Shown: piece after piece, positions 1 to 6,575 of the stretch
How the letters are laid out: each line of letters begins with the position of its first letter
Position numbering within the stretch: position 1 is the first letter of the stretch
Assembly (NCBI GenBank): GCA_035591015.1
Contig: JAXIUW010230619.1
Location: 1-10,236, forward strand
DNA length: 10,236 bases
Direction: 5' to 3'
DNA from: Cephalothrix simula
Lineage: Eukaryota > Nemertea > Palaeonemertea > Archinemertea > Cephalotrichidae
Program-made: the position numbers and the translations under genes
Notes under the pieces: model-generated
The model's database searches: none
The model's input: the letters and a program-made list of their open reading frames with translations, nothing else
Told to the model about the DNA's origin: nothing

Positions 1-74
1 ACCCGGCTTCAGTCGGGTTATTTCGGTTATCTCTAATCTCAATATACCGGCAGACCGGACCCCGTTGAAACAGG

Positions 75-265
75 GTGTAGGAACCCCCATACCCTATATA
101 TCAATGGAAAGGGCATTTGAAATGGAGTGAAATCGTAGTAGTTTGATGTCCCTACCAGGTGCAGGGTGGTGGTTAAAAATATCCGAAAGAAATGGCCAAA
201 AATCAGCAAATCATTGATTTTTTCGGATTTGTGGTGAACAGGAAAATGGTTAACCCCCATAAACT
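75..265 (+). repeat. Left inverted end of the transposon
   Basis: This pairs with 1130-1308. The best-matching blocks are 79-165 with about 1218-1305, 196-223 with 1173-1200 (about 26 of 28 bases), and about 239-259 with 1139-1158. The two ends have diverged by scattered substitutions and small indels, which suggests an old insertion. Confidence 0.75.
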
Positions 266-476
266 ATACATCCCTGGAAAGTATATGCGAAATGCAATAG
301 ATTGGTGGCTATTTTATGCCTCTATCACCACCTGGTAAAGAATGGTGCTAAAAATCAAAATTCTCAATTTTAACATTTTTAGCCGCCTTTTTTCACCAGG
401 TGGTGGTAAGGACATGAAACTACCACAATTTAACTGCATTTTGCATGCCCTTTCCAGGGATATATAGTTTATAATA
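250..476. repeat. Nested near-palindrome (fold-back) related to the transposon ends
   Basis: The arms, about 250-363 and 366-476, are reverse complements around a centre near 364. Matching blocks include ATAAACTATA, TCCCTGGAAAG, ACCACCTGGT and GCTAAAAAT. The arm sequence is a further diverged version of the element's outer ends, so the motif CTATATATC...TGGAAAGGGCAT occurs four times in 1.2 kb, twice in each orientation. It looks like a small non-autonomous relative or an internal duplication of the ends. Confidence 0.75.
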
Positions 477-607
477 ATAATAATCTTTAATCGCATTATA
501 TCATGCACTTTTTATAAATGACAAAAAGAAAAATCAAGCATTTATAGTGTTCATTTCATATCCATGCCGGTATATGCCAAGGCAGGAGGAGATTGGTTTT
601 AAGTATT

Positions 608-1155
608 TTAAATGGGGCTTTGAGCTCCGTCCGACAAACACTTTCCGCATATACTAAAACCTTCACATTTATCACACATGAAAACTTTAAGATGCAGAAG
701 TTTATCTCCACTAGCTCCATAAGAACATAGCGGATGACAACAACCATTATAATATCATGGTCAACATCAAAATTGTCCAAAAGGTCAATAGAGGAATATG
801 AAACACGAATTGTCTCATTAATGACACTTTCTGGAACAAAAACAGGACAATCTGCACTCAAGGTGAAAGAACTATGTCGAAGACTTTCAATTGGACTATC
901 TAAGTTAATTGGCTGTTTTTCAACAGATGATTGACCACCCTTTGTGTTTGACTTCACAGCTTGGCTTCTTGTAATGCGCCGATCTTGCCAGGCTTGTAAA
1001 CGAGCATTATCTCTTGAAACTTGTTTTAAGTTTTTACGCTTGAATGATACATTTTCTACAGGTTGAATAACATCAGGTGATTTAGGTGAATCAAAATGGC
1101 GACTGTCACTTGGAATGAATCTAATTTTAAATGTATAATGGGGGTTCCTATTTTC
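608..1155 (-). pseudogene. Frameshifted cysteine-rich ORF inside the transposon
   Basis: On the - strand an open frame runs from just after a stop at 1156-1158 down to about 755, with a basic stretch (SFKRKNLKQVSRDNARLQAW then QDRRITRSQ) and a Ser/Pro-rich middle. Near 750-757 the coherent frame changes. The frame one base back, which opens just after a TGA at 757-755, reads GCCHPLC and then CDKCEGFSICGKC before a TAA at 610-608, giving zinc-finger-like Cys spacing (C-x2-C-x5-C-x2-C). The original frame loses all pattern after that point. This fits a one-base deletion in an old gene. No ATG precedes the basic region, so the 5' end is missing or spliced. I do not recognise the family; a transposon-associated or lineage-specific zinc-binding protein is most likely. 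Confidence 0.5.
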
Positions 1156-1308
1156 CTATTTGCAGCAAATGTAAAAAATCAATAATTTGCTGATTTTCGG
1201 ACACAACCCTCCTCCAGGTGCTGGTAGGGACATGAAACTACTACCATTTCACTCCATTTCGCATGCCCTTTCCAGTGATATATAGATTATGGGGTTCCTA
1301 TACCCCTA
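1130..1308 (-). repeat. Right inverted end of the transposon
   Basis: This is the reverse-complement partner of 75-265. It includes the 3' part of the shared motif set: ATTTGCTGATTTTCGG, GGTAGGGACATGAAAC and GCATGCCCTTTCCAG. The upstream end of the cysteine-rich ORF runs into it. Confidence 0.75.
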
Positions 1309-1310
1309 AT

Positions 1311-1884
1311 ATGAGAAACCCTTGGGGGTTGGGTAGCTAACATCAAGCCATGCCTCGGCCAATTTTTCCATCCATTTGTATTATAAAACATTTTACTAAT
1401 TTTAAATACAGTATTTAACGTTATCTTTTTTTATAGCAACAAAAATTTACTATTTGTGGTGATATACATGGACAATTTTATGACCTAATGAATATTTTTG
1501 AATTAAATGGTTTACCGTCAGAAGATAATCCATATGTATCCTTTTAACGTTAATTTCTTTCACATTAAAAATATTTATCACTTGAAAAATCACTCCTCTT
1601 TAAAGTCGGTTACTGTCCATGGTATGGCCAGTTTAAGGCTTATAAGGCAAAGGTGTTGACTGTTGAAAAATACATGTATAATCCATAAACCTGAAAACCC
1701 TGTTTTCATCTAAATGATATTATAAAAGTCATGATTTTCATGATTTTTAATATTCGAGCCTCTAATTGTTTCATAAAACAGTTAATTCGACGTTTTTGAG
1801 TGCAATATTTTTCGTTATTCTAATTGCAAAATATTCAAAAAGCGTCCATATAATGGTGTACGTCTAATATCAAGATGGTATCAG
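1311..1884. other. AT-rich flank and intron around exon A, nothing further seen
   Basis: Apart from exon A, this stretch contains no recognisable gene, RNA or strong repeat. 1311-1436 is the acceptor-side intron with an ordinary pyrimidine tract. 1536-1884 is AT-rich intron leading into the 16-bp array. Confidence 0.5.
1437..1535 (+). CDS. PPP5C: PPP5C exon A: first metal-binding motif (GDIHG)
   Basis: This 99-nt, phase 0 to phase 0 exon encodes 33 residues, with [11 protein letters not shown] followed by [15 protein letters not shown]. The Asp and His of GDIHG (codons at 1461 and 1467) are metal ligands of the binuclear centre in all PPP phosphatases. The acceptor is a good pyrimidine tract ending in TAG at 1434-1436. 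The donor is TAT|GTATCC, a weak match to the consensus, but the exon must end here because the next exon resumes exactly at the family's next residue ([10 protein letters not shown]). Reading through gives a stop within a few codons. Confidence 0.93.
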
Positions 1885-1995
1885 GAAAACTCGTCCCGGC
1901 CAAATTCGTCCCTGGGAAAATTCGTCCCTGAGAAAATTGGTCCCGGGGAAAACTGTTCCCCAGGAAAATTGGTCCCGGTAAGAATTCGTCACCAT
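1885..1995 (+). repeat. Seven-unit 16-bp tandem array
   Basis: Units begin at 1885, 1901, 1916, 1932, 1948, 1964 and 1980. Six are 16 bp and one is 15 bp. The consensus is close to GAAAATTSGTCCCNGG. An inverted, more degenerate array of the same unit lies at about 2475-2535 (GGACCAATTTTCCCCG and variants). Confidence 0.85.
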
Positions 1996-2078
1996 ATACC
2001 AAAATTTTAGTTTTAAAAACCAAAAAGTAAGAATAACTTTCCAAGCCAAAAAAAGAACATTAAAAAAAAGAAAAATTA

Positions 2079-2229
2079 ACTTCATTGCTTTTGGAGCTAC
2101 ATGTACTTGTTTCCGCTTTCCAGTTCATGATCTTGTTCCGCTTTGAGGTTTTCCAGGGTATTAACTTTAAGATAGTTACTTCATTGCTTTTTGAGCAGCT
2201 CTGTTCCAATTTCCAGTCCGTAATCTTTC
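2079..2229 (+). repeat. Diverged direct duplication in the fold-back loop
   Basis: Segments 2079-2135 and 2178-2229 both begin ACTTCATTGCTTTT and contain CCAGT followed by ATCTT, separated by a further TTCCGCTTTGAGGTTTTCCAG stretch resembling part of the unit. It is non-coding and probably the interior of the 1885-2540 element. Confidence 0.5.
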
Positions 2230-2637
2230 AATCGTACCGAATTTAAAAGCACATAACGCATTCAATAATTAGATCTAAGGTCGCCATTCCGCTAACTGAT
2301 CAGTAGGCGAGATCAAAGGGTTTATATTTTATAGTCTATTGTCTTTTTAATCATTTCAATTGGATAATCTATGGTCATTACGGTTAATTTGTGATCTTCA
2401 AAATGAACCGCCTGGCTTTGGAAGTTTTTCTTGCTTTTTGTTATATGAAACTGAAATTTTGGTATATGGGTACGAATTTGACCGGGACCAATTTTCCCCG
2501 GGACGAATTGTCTGGACCAATTTGACCGGGGACGTCAAATTGATGGCATCAAACATTAATTTTCTTTGAAAGGATTTTTCGTAATGAAAAATTGTGTTCA
2601 GCTACCAATTACATGTACTTCCTTAACTTTTTATCAG

Positions 2638-2743
2638 TTATTTAATGGAGATTTTGTAGATAGAGGTTCATTTTCAGTAGAATGTATACTCACCTTATTC
2701 GGCTTTAAACTTCTTTATCCAAATCATTTTTATTTATCAAGAG
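2638..2743 (+). CDS. PPP5C: PPP5C exon B: GDFVDRG motif
   Basis: This 106-nt exon starts in phase 0 and ends after the first base of a glycine codon. It encodes [15 protein letters not shown], then [25 protein letters not shown] is the second PPP signature: its first Asp bridges the two metals and its Arg contacts the phosphate. The acceptor is a pyrimidine-rich stretch ending in CAG at 2635-2637, and the donor is a strong GTAAGTG at 2744. An ATG upstream at 2584 opens a longer frame across the splice site, but that is intron. Confidence 0.95.
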
Positions 2744-2899
2744 GTAAGTGAAGTTTTACTAAGCCTAAACCATGCATAGGAATTTCGGTAGCAAAACGTT
2801 CTCTGCACTCAACTTTGTATGAGACTGCTTTACTTTCCTTTTATATGAATGGTAAAAGCCATGTCAATTTGAGAGGCAAAAATTGTCTTGATAAAGTTG

Positions 2900-3435
2900 G
2901 AGATACACGATTCGGCTAGGTCTTGTTCAAATTTTAAAACTACGCGAATCGTGTATTTCCTAACAAACGAATACGCTATTCTCGATTCTCTACTTGCGAA
3001 TGAACCGCTAGAACTTAGTAAAATTATGATTTTACATGCGGATCCGCGATTCGCAATTTGTGGATATTTAGCTAAATTTTACGAGTTAGGGAATGTATAT
3101 GGTTGAATATAGGTAAAATGTAATTAGCGAACTCCGGATTCGCGAATCGATCCGCATCATTCCGCATCTCGCGTATTCTCTCCAATGGACGGATACTAGA
3201 TTCGAGACTTGCAGATACCTGTACTATACTAAAGTCCCGTGTTCCCCAAACTGCGGATACGCGATTTTGCGGCTTGCGCATGGTCAAATTCTATAACTTA
3301 TGGATGCGAAAAATATGAATATGCCGCTTGCGGATACGCAAGTCGTGTGATCTGTAATCTGTGGATACGGGATTCTCAAATTGCAGTTACGCAAGTCACT
3401 TACACGTATGTGTATTCTCCTTGCTAATACGCGAC
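2900..3435. repeat. Degenerate GCGGATACGCGATT-type repeat field in PPP5C intron B
   Basis: Variants of TGCGGATACGCGATTC / GATTCGCGAATC recur in both orientations at irregular spacing (about 2903, 2945, 3040, 3140, 3250, 3335, 3360 and 3425). The first pair forms a perfect 12-bp inverted repeat, ATACACGATTCG (2903-2914) and CGAATCGTGTAT (2945-2956). The CG content stands out in an AT-rich intron. Open frames across it are low-complexity products of the repeat and not genes. Confidence 0.6.
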
Positions 3436-3540
3436 TTACGGAATTCCTAAAGCTTTTGACATGCCTCTTGTTCTTTAATCCTCATACAGTTTGTTTCATA
3501 GATCTGTGTGTTCTTTGGTTATGCTCCATTTTCTTTTCAG

Positions 3541-3683
3541 GAAATCACGAGAGTGTTACTATGAACCAAATGTACGGTTTCGATGGAGAGGTTAAAGCAA
3601 AATATACCGAAAAAATGTCAGAATTATTTACAGAAGTCTTTAATTGGGTGCCTTTATGTCATTGTATTAATAACAAAATATTA
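3541..3683 (+). CDS. PPP5C: PPP5C exon C: GNHE motif
   Basis: This 143-nt exon completes the split glycine codon (G|GA) to give GNHE, the third PPP signature, whose Asn is a metal ligand and whose His is the proposed general acid. It continues with [19 protein letters not shown], a PP5-typical stretch, and ends at NNKIL in phase 0. The acceptor is the textbook CCATTTTCTTTTCAG and the donor is GTAAGT at 3684. A possible 103-aa frame starting at 3381 merges intron sequence with this exon and should not be taken as the gene. Confidence 0.95.
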
Positions 3684-3893
3684 GTAAGTTAACCGAAATT
3701 TTTGTGTTGTTGACAATTTGGATGGCTATCGGTAAACCTAACCCGTCATGACATCAACATCGGAGGTCAGGAGTTCCGAGCTGGCCCGGATAGGTTGGTC
3801 ATAAACCAAATAAGTTTATTATGTAAGATAAAGAATTTATTTATTTATTTTATTGAATTTTTATTTTAGTAATTACCCTTATTTATGTCATAG
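3684..3893 (+). other. Short PPP5C intron C
   Basis: This 210-bp GT-AG intron separates exons C and D. It has a TTTA-rich microsatellite stretch at about 3836-3868 and a more GC-rich block at about 3735-3800 with an inverted AACCTA / TAGGTT pair. No gene is seen in it. Confidence 0.6.
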
Positions 3894-3981
3894 GTCATGC
3901 ATGGAGGCCTATTTAGTCAAGAAGATGTAACATTAGATGATCTTAGGAAAATAGAGCGAAATCGGCAACCGCCCGAGTCAG
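3894..3981 (+). CDS. PPP5C: PPP5C exon D: MHGG motif
   Basis: This 88-nt exon runs from phase 0 to phase 1. It encodes [22 protein letters not shown] then NRQPPES, ending in the first base of Gly. The His of MHGG is a metal ligand. The acceptor is CATAG at 3889-3893. An earlier TTTTAG at about 3864-3869 is followed by in-frame stops and does not continue the protein. The donor is GTAAGG at 3982, opening the 4605-bp intron that hosts the two BTB-Kelch genes. Confidence 0.94.
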
Positions 3982-4386
3982 GTAAGGGCTTTAAAGCTTC
4001 TTTTTACTTTGCAAAAGATTAGCGAGAATTGAAATAAGGAAAAACAAAAAATGTTTTGACAAAATCTTTTTTGTCTGTGCCATTATTCATTGAAACTTTG
4101 ATTGTTACCGAAAATAAACTGAAACGTTTATATTTCTTAAAACTATTTAAGAGTTAAATCGATTATGGGATTAAGATTTTTAGTCGCCGACCATGTATGT
4201 CTTACTCAAGAGTTGCAAAAAATATGAAAAAAAATGAAATCTGATTATATCAAAAACATATTTTATTAAGAAAATTATTACACGAGTTAATGATTGTTAA
4301 TTAATCTTAATGCTACACACAAATTCAATGTTAATTTTAAGTGTCCACGCTTTAAGATTTGTAAGTCAGCATCATGATTGCGATTC
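3982..4386. other. Intron D left part and 3' flank of the - strand BTB-Kelch gene
   Basis: This AT-rich sequence holds the PPP5C donor at its left edge and the AATAAA of the antisense gene at 4262-4267. No ORF or repeat of note was seen. Confidence 0.55.
4262..4267 (-). terminator. Polyadenylation signal of the - strand BTB-Kelch gene
   Basis: TTTATT on the + strand reads AATAAA on the - strand, 120 nt downstream of the stop codon. This is a normal 3' UTR distance, and it is the first canonical hexamer after the stop. Confidence 0.6.
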
Positions 4387-6081
4387 TTACTTCTTTAGCT
4401 TTAAAATAGATGCTGCAAATTCTTTCATATCTTTAAACTCCCCTATGATACCACTGAATGTATAGTTACCAATATCAAATGCCTTTATGCCATTCATGTA
4501 TTTCTGCCTTGACCCTCGAAGGAAATAGATCTTATCGTTGTATGGAAACGCATTAAATAAAACGTTTTCATCTTTACCAAATTCTGCTCTCTTCACAACT
4601 GCTCTTTCACTAGGTAGATATTCAGAAATGGTATGAACAAATGTGTTGCAATTTATTCCACCGATTATAAATATTCTACCAGCAATAGATACGGCAGCAG
4701 CGCAAGTCTGATCTTCTATGAGGCTTCCTTCATCAGTCCATTTTTCCTCCCAATTGTCATATTTATAGATTGTCTTGGCAATATCTCTGCAGCCAGGTCC
4801 TGTGCGACCACCAAAACAATAAATTTCATCACCAGAGGAGGATGTGCAAACTGCAGCTCCAGAAAGTGCAACAGGTAGGTCTGGTAATGATGACCATTCC
4901 ATTCTTCTCGAATCGTAATACTCGACTGACTTTGTAGGCCCATCGTCGGTCATTCCGCCGATAATGTAAAGTTTTTCCTTAATAACAGCCATGCCGAAAT
5001 TTTTCCTTCGTGGCAGTGTCATCGCTGGCCTGCTTCTCCATACTGGATCTCTGTTCATGAAATTATAACTCAGCAGAACTGGTTTCTTTCCTCCACCGAC
5101 AACGTATAGCACGTCTTCTACAACTGCTGCTACTGGATGAATCAATTCCACTGGTAATGGTCCTAAATCTCCCCATGATTTGTCCTCTAAATCAAATGCT
5201 CTAACGCCTTTACTACCTATCAAAACTATGTTAGAGCATTCTCTTTTCTCGTAAATTCGTACATTTTCATTAATTTTGCAATATGGTACGGGAGACCGTC
5301 CTCTAACAAAATATTCCAGCAATTCAGAAACAAATTCAACAGCTTCATGATTGATCTTGACTACTTTTTCACGAAGAAGTGTAACAACCTTTTCATAAGT
5401 AAGACAACCATGACGGATGCCGTCTTTTAGCAATGAGGTAAATGATTTTGCCCTTTCTTCAGGCTGCTCGTTGGCCCACAATAAAACTGCATCCAATACT
5501 TTGTCTTCTGATTCGGCTCTAATATCATCAGAAATCAAAAGGCTACTTAGTACGTCATAACTGATATCTTTAAATTTCTCTTCTCTTACTATGTCCTTGA
5601 AGTTAGAACACAGATATGCGAGGCAAAGCTTTTTGGATGCATCAATAACCGCATCAAACGATTGGCATGAAAGGTCAATAACAGTATCTTTGTTGATGCT
5701 ATTGGATGAATATACTTTTTCTAGTGCTGATTGTAATGTTTCTATTCTTAGTATTTTTGTCTCGGTCATGAATATTCCAATTTTATCAGCTGGTACATCG
5801 AATTCGCCTTTGTAGAGGAAATTTAGAACGTGTTGAAATGTCTCAGCGCTACAAAAGTCTGATATATCAACTGTTTCACCCTTGAGTTGACCATAGCATT
5901 GTAGATCCCTGAAGTAATAGCTGTAAGACACCATAACCATCGATTGGCAATTAGATACTTTTTCTCCAGAAACTACCTTGCAATCACAAAAATTATCATC
6001 GCCTTTATCAAGCAAATATTCCATCCCGTTTGTCATTGATAATCCATGGTTTTCATTTTTAAAAGTTATTTCAGACGCCAT
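4387..6081 (-). CDS. BTB-BACK-Kelch (KLHL-like) protein, intronless, 564 aa
   Basis: This is a probable CUL3 E3-ligase substrate adaptor or actin-associated kelch protein. The BTB domain is at about residues 22-125 (VDISDFCSAETFQHVLNFLY, KGEFDVPADKIGIFM), BACK at about 133-258 (LCLAYLCSNF, DDIRAESEDKVLDAVLLWA, GIRHGCL) and a kelch propeller at about 283-550. Kelch blades show LYVVGGG, LYIIGG, IYCFGG and IFIIGG, with conserved Trp at three blade ends; the first and last blades are degenerate. About 560 aa is normal for the family. The start is taken as the ATG at 6081, which has A at -3 and G at +4; extending upstream reaches only a TTG at 6123, and the paralogue starts at the equivalent place. 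The frame is intact. It lies antisense inside a PPP5C intron, divergent from the paralogue at 6576. The BTB lacks the usual AHR/AHK motif, having NCQSMVM instead. Confidence 0.93.
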   Translation of the reverse strand: MASEITFKNENHGLSMTNGMEYLLDKGDDNFCDCKVVSGEKVSNCQSMVMVSYSYYFRDLQCYGQLKGETVDISDFCSAETFQHVLNFLYKGEFDVPADKIGIFMTETKILRIETLQSALEKVYSSNSINKDTVIDLSCQSFDAVIDASKKLCLAYLCSNFKDIVREEKFKDISYDVLSSLLISDDIRAESEDKVLDAVLLWANEQPEERAKSFTSLLKDGIRHGCLTYEKVVTLLREKVVKINHEAVEFVSELLEYFVRGRSPVPYCKINENVRIYEKRECSNIVLIGSKGVRAFDLEDKSWGDLGPLPVELIHPVAAVVEDVLYVVGGGKKPVLLSYNFMNRDPVWRSRPAMTLPRRKNFGMAVIKEKLYIIGGMTDDGPTKSVEYYDSRRMEWSSLPDLPVALSGAAVCTSSSGDEIYCFGGRTGPGCRDIAKTIYKYDNWEEKWTDEGSLIEDQTCAAAVSIAGRIFIIGGINCNTFVHTISEYLPSERAVVKRAEFGKDENVLFNAFPYNDKIYFLRGSRQKYMNGIKAFDIGNYTFSGIIGEFKDMKEFAASILKLKK

Positions 6082-6176
6082 TATACGAGATATTTTATCA
6101 CACTTCACCAAAACGTTAAACAAACTTTGTGTACCCGGTAAAATATCAGCTGATAAGCAATAGCTCGTGAATGTTC

Positions 6177-6229
6177 AAGTGTTACTTTTAGTACATATAG
6201 AATAGAAGTGTTACTTACAGTTCATATAG
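6177..6229 (+). repeat. 24-bp direct repeat near the - strand BTB-Kelch 5' end
   Basis: Two copies, at 6177-6200 and 6206-6229, both start AAGTGTTACTT and end CATATAG, with 21 of 24 matching bases. They are separated by 5 bp, a 29-bp period. They lie about 95-150 bp upstream of the - strand start codon, so they could be a duplicated promoter element or part of the 5' UTR. Confidence 0.7.
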
Positions 6230-6253
6230 ACCAAACGGACCATGTATTTTCAT

Positions 6254-6318
6254 AGAAAATCAATACATTTTAATCTCTTCAACATGTAGTACATGTTCAT
6301 ATTAATCATTGATTTTCT
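6254..6318. repeat. Near-concentric inverted repeats in the divergent promoter
   Basis: AGAAAATCAAT at 6254-6264 is matched by its exact reverse complement at 6308-6318. Between them, at 6281-6297, is AACATGTA-G-TACATGTT, a perfect palindrome of 8-bp arms around one base. The two centres differ by only about 3 bp and lie about 40 bp from the midpoint between the two start codons. It could be a cruciform-prone site or a dimeric-factor binding site. Confidence 0.75.
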
Positions 6319-6575
6319 AATACTAACCCAGTTGAATTCCTTTTTAGTTATATTATATATGTATCTACCTTGTATTGTATTAGAAAGAAATATGTTCCAG
6401 TATTAACTTCTATCAATCGCCAATATCGATTATTCCTGGATACTCTACATGGTACTTGAACCTTGTACAGTTTAGTAGCCATAGGTTATCGCATTGGTTG
6501 AATTTCTAATTCTAGAATTCGAACTTTTCTCATAATAAGACGTATTGTGGACTTAAGAAGTGTTCTTATTACAAA

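Larger units (their letters stand above)
75..1308 (-). mobile_element. Decayed transposon with long inverted ends and an internal fold-back
   Basis: The left end (about 75-265) and right end (about 1130-1308) are imperfect reverse complements. Landmarks are TAGGAACCCC(C)AT, CTATATATC, TGGAAAGGGCAT, AAATGGAGTGAAAT, GTAGTTT and TGTCCCTACCA near the outer edges, then AAATCAGCAAAT and GGAAAAT further in. A cysteine-rich - strand ORF lies between them. The arrangement resembles a terminal-inverted-repeat DNA transposon or fold-back element. No transposase catalytic motif was found and no convincing target-site duplication is visible, so superfamily and exact borders are open. Whether it lies in a PPP5C intron or upstream of the gene cannot be told, though PP5 residues missing before exon A imply an intron. 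Confidence 0.7.
1885..2540. mobile_element. Fold-back repeat element with 16-bp tandem ends, within a PPP5C intron
   Basis: The arms, about 1885-2053 and 2411-2540, are imperfect reverse complements. The block 1992-2031 pairs with 2430-2469 at about 34 of 40 bases. The outer part of each arm consists of short GGTCCCGGGAAAATT-type tandem units. The loop (2054-2410) has no convincing ORF. It has the layout of a non-autonomous fold-back or MITE-like element carrying subterminal tandem repeats. No target-site duplication was identified. Confidence 0.6.
6082..6575. promoter_or_regulatory. Shared divergent intergenic region of the two BTB-Kelch genes
   Basis: The 494 bp between the two start codons must hold both 5' UTRs and probably both promoters. 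It contains a 24-bp direct repeat, a perfect 17-bp palindrome inside a larger inverted repeat, and an AT-rich TATATTATATAT-like run at about 6348-6362. No clear TATA box, initiator or CpG island can be assigned, and transcription starts are unknown. Confidence 0.6.

Noticed and set aside
1-74. Short hairpins (ACCCG...CGGGT at 1-18; CCCGTT...CAGGG near 61-75)
   Set aside because: The stems are only 5-6 bp with no surrounding structure; they may be the edge of another repeat but cannot be supported here.
1835-2085. Two - strand ORFs of about 70 codons rich in PGT / PGR repeats
   Set aside because: The repetitive protein is just the 16-bp tandem array translated in different frames, with no sign of selection on either.
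3381-3692. 103-codon ORF containing PP5-like residues
   Set aside because: Only 3541-3683 is coding; the front part is intron before a strong CAG acceptor and the end runs past the GTAAGT donor.
3735-3800. tRNA- or SINE-like GC-rich block with GAGTTCCGAGCT
   Set aside because: The B-box resemblance is weak, no A box sits at the right distance, and no cloverleaf could be drawn.
6082-6123. 14-codon N-terminal extension of the - strand BTB-Kelch protein
   Set aside because: The extension starts at TTG, not ATG. The ATG at 6081 has a strong Kozak context and aligns with the paralogue's start.
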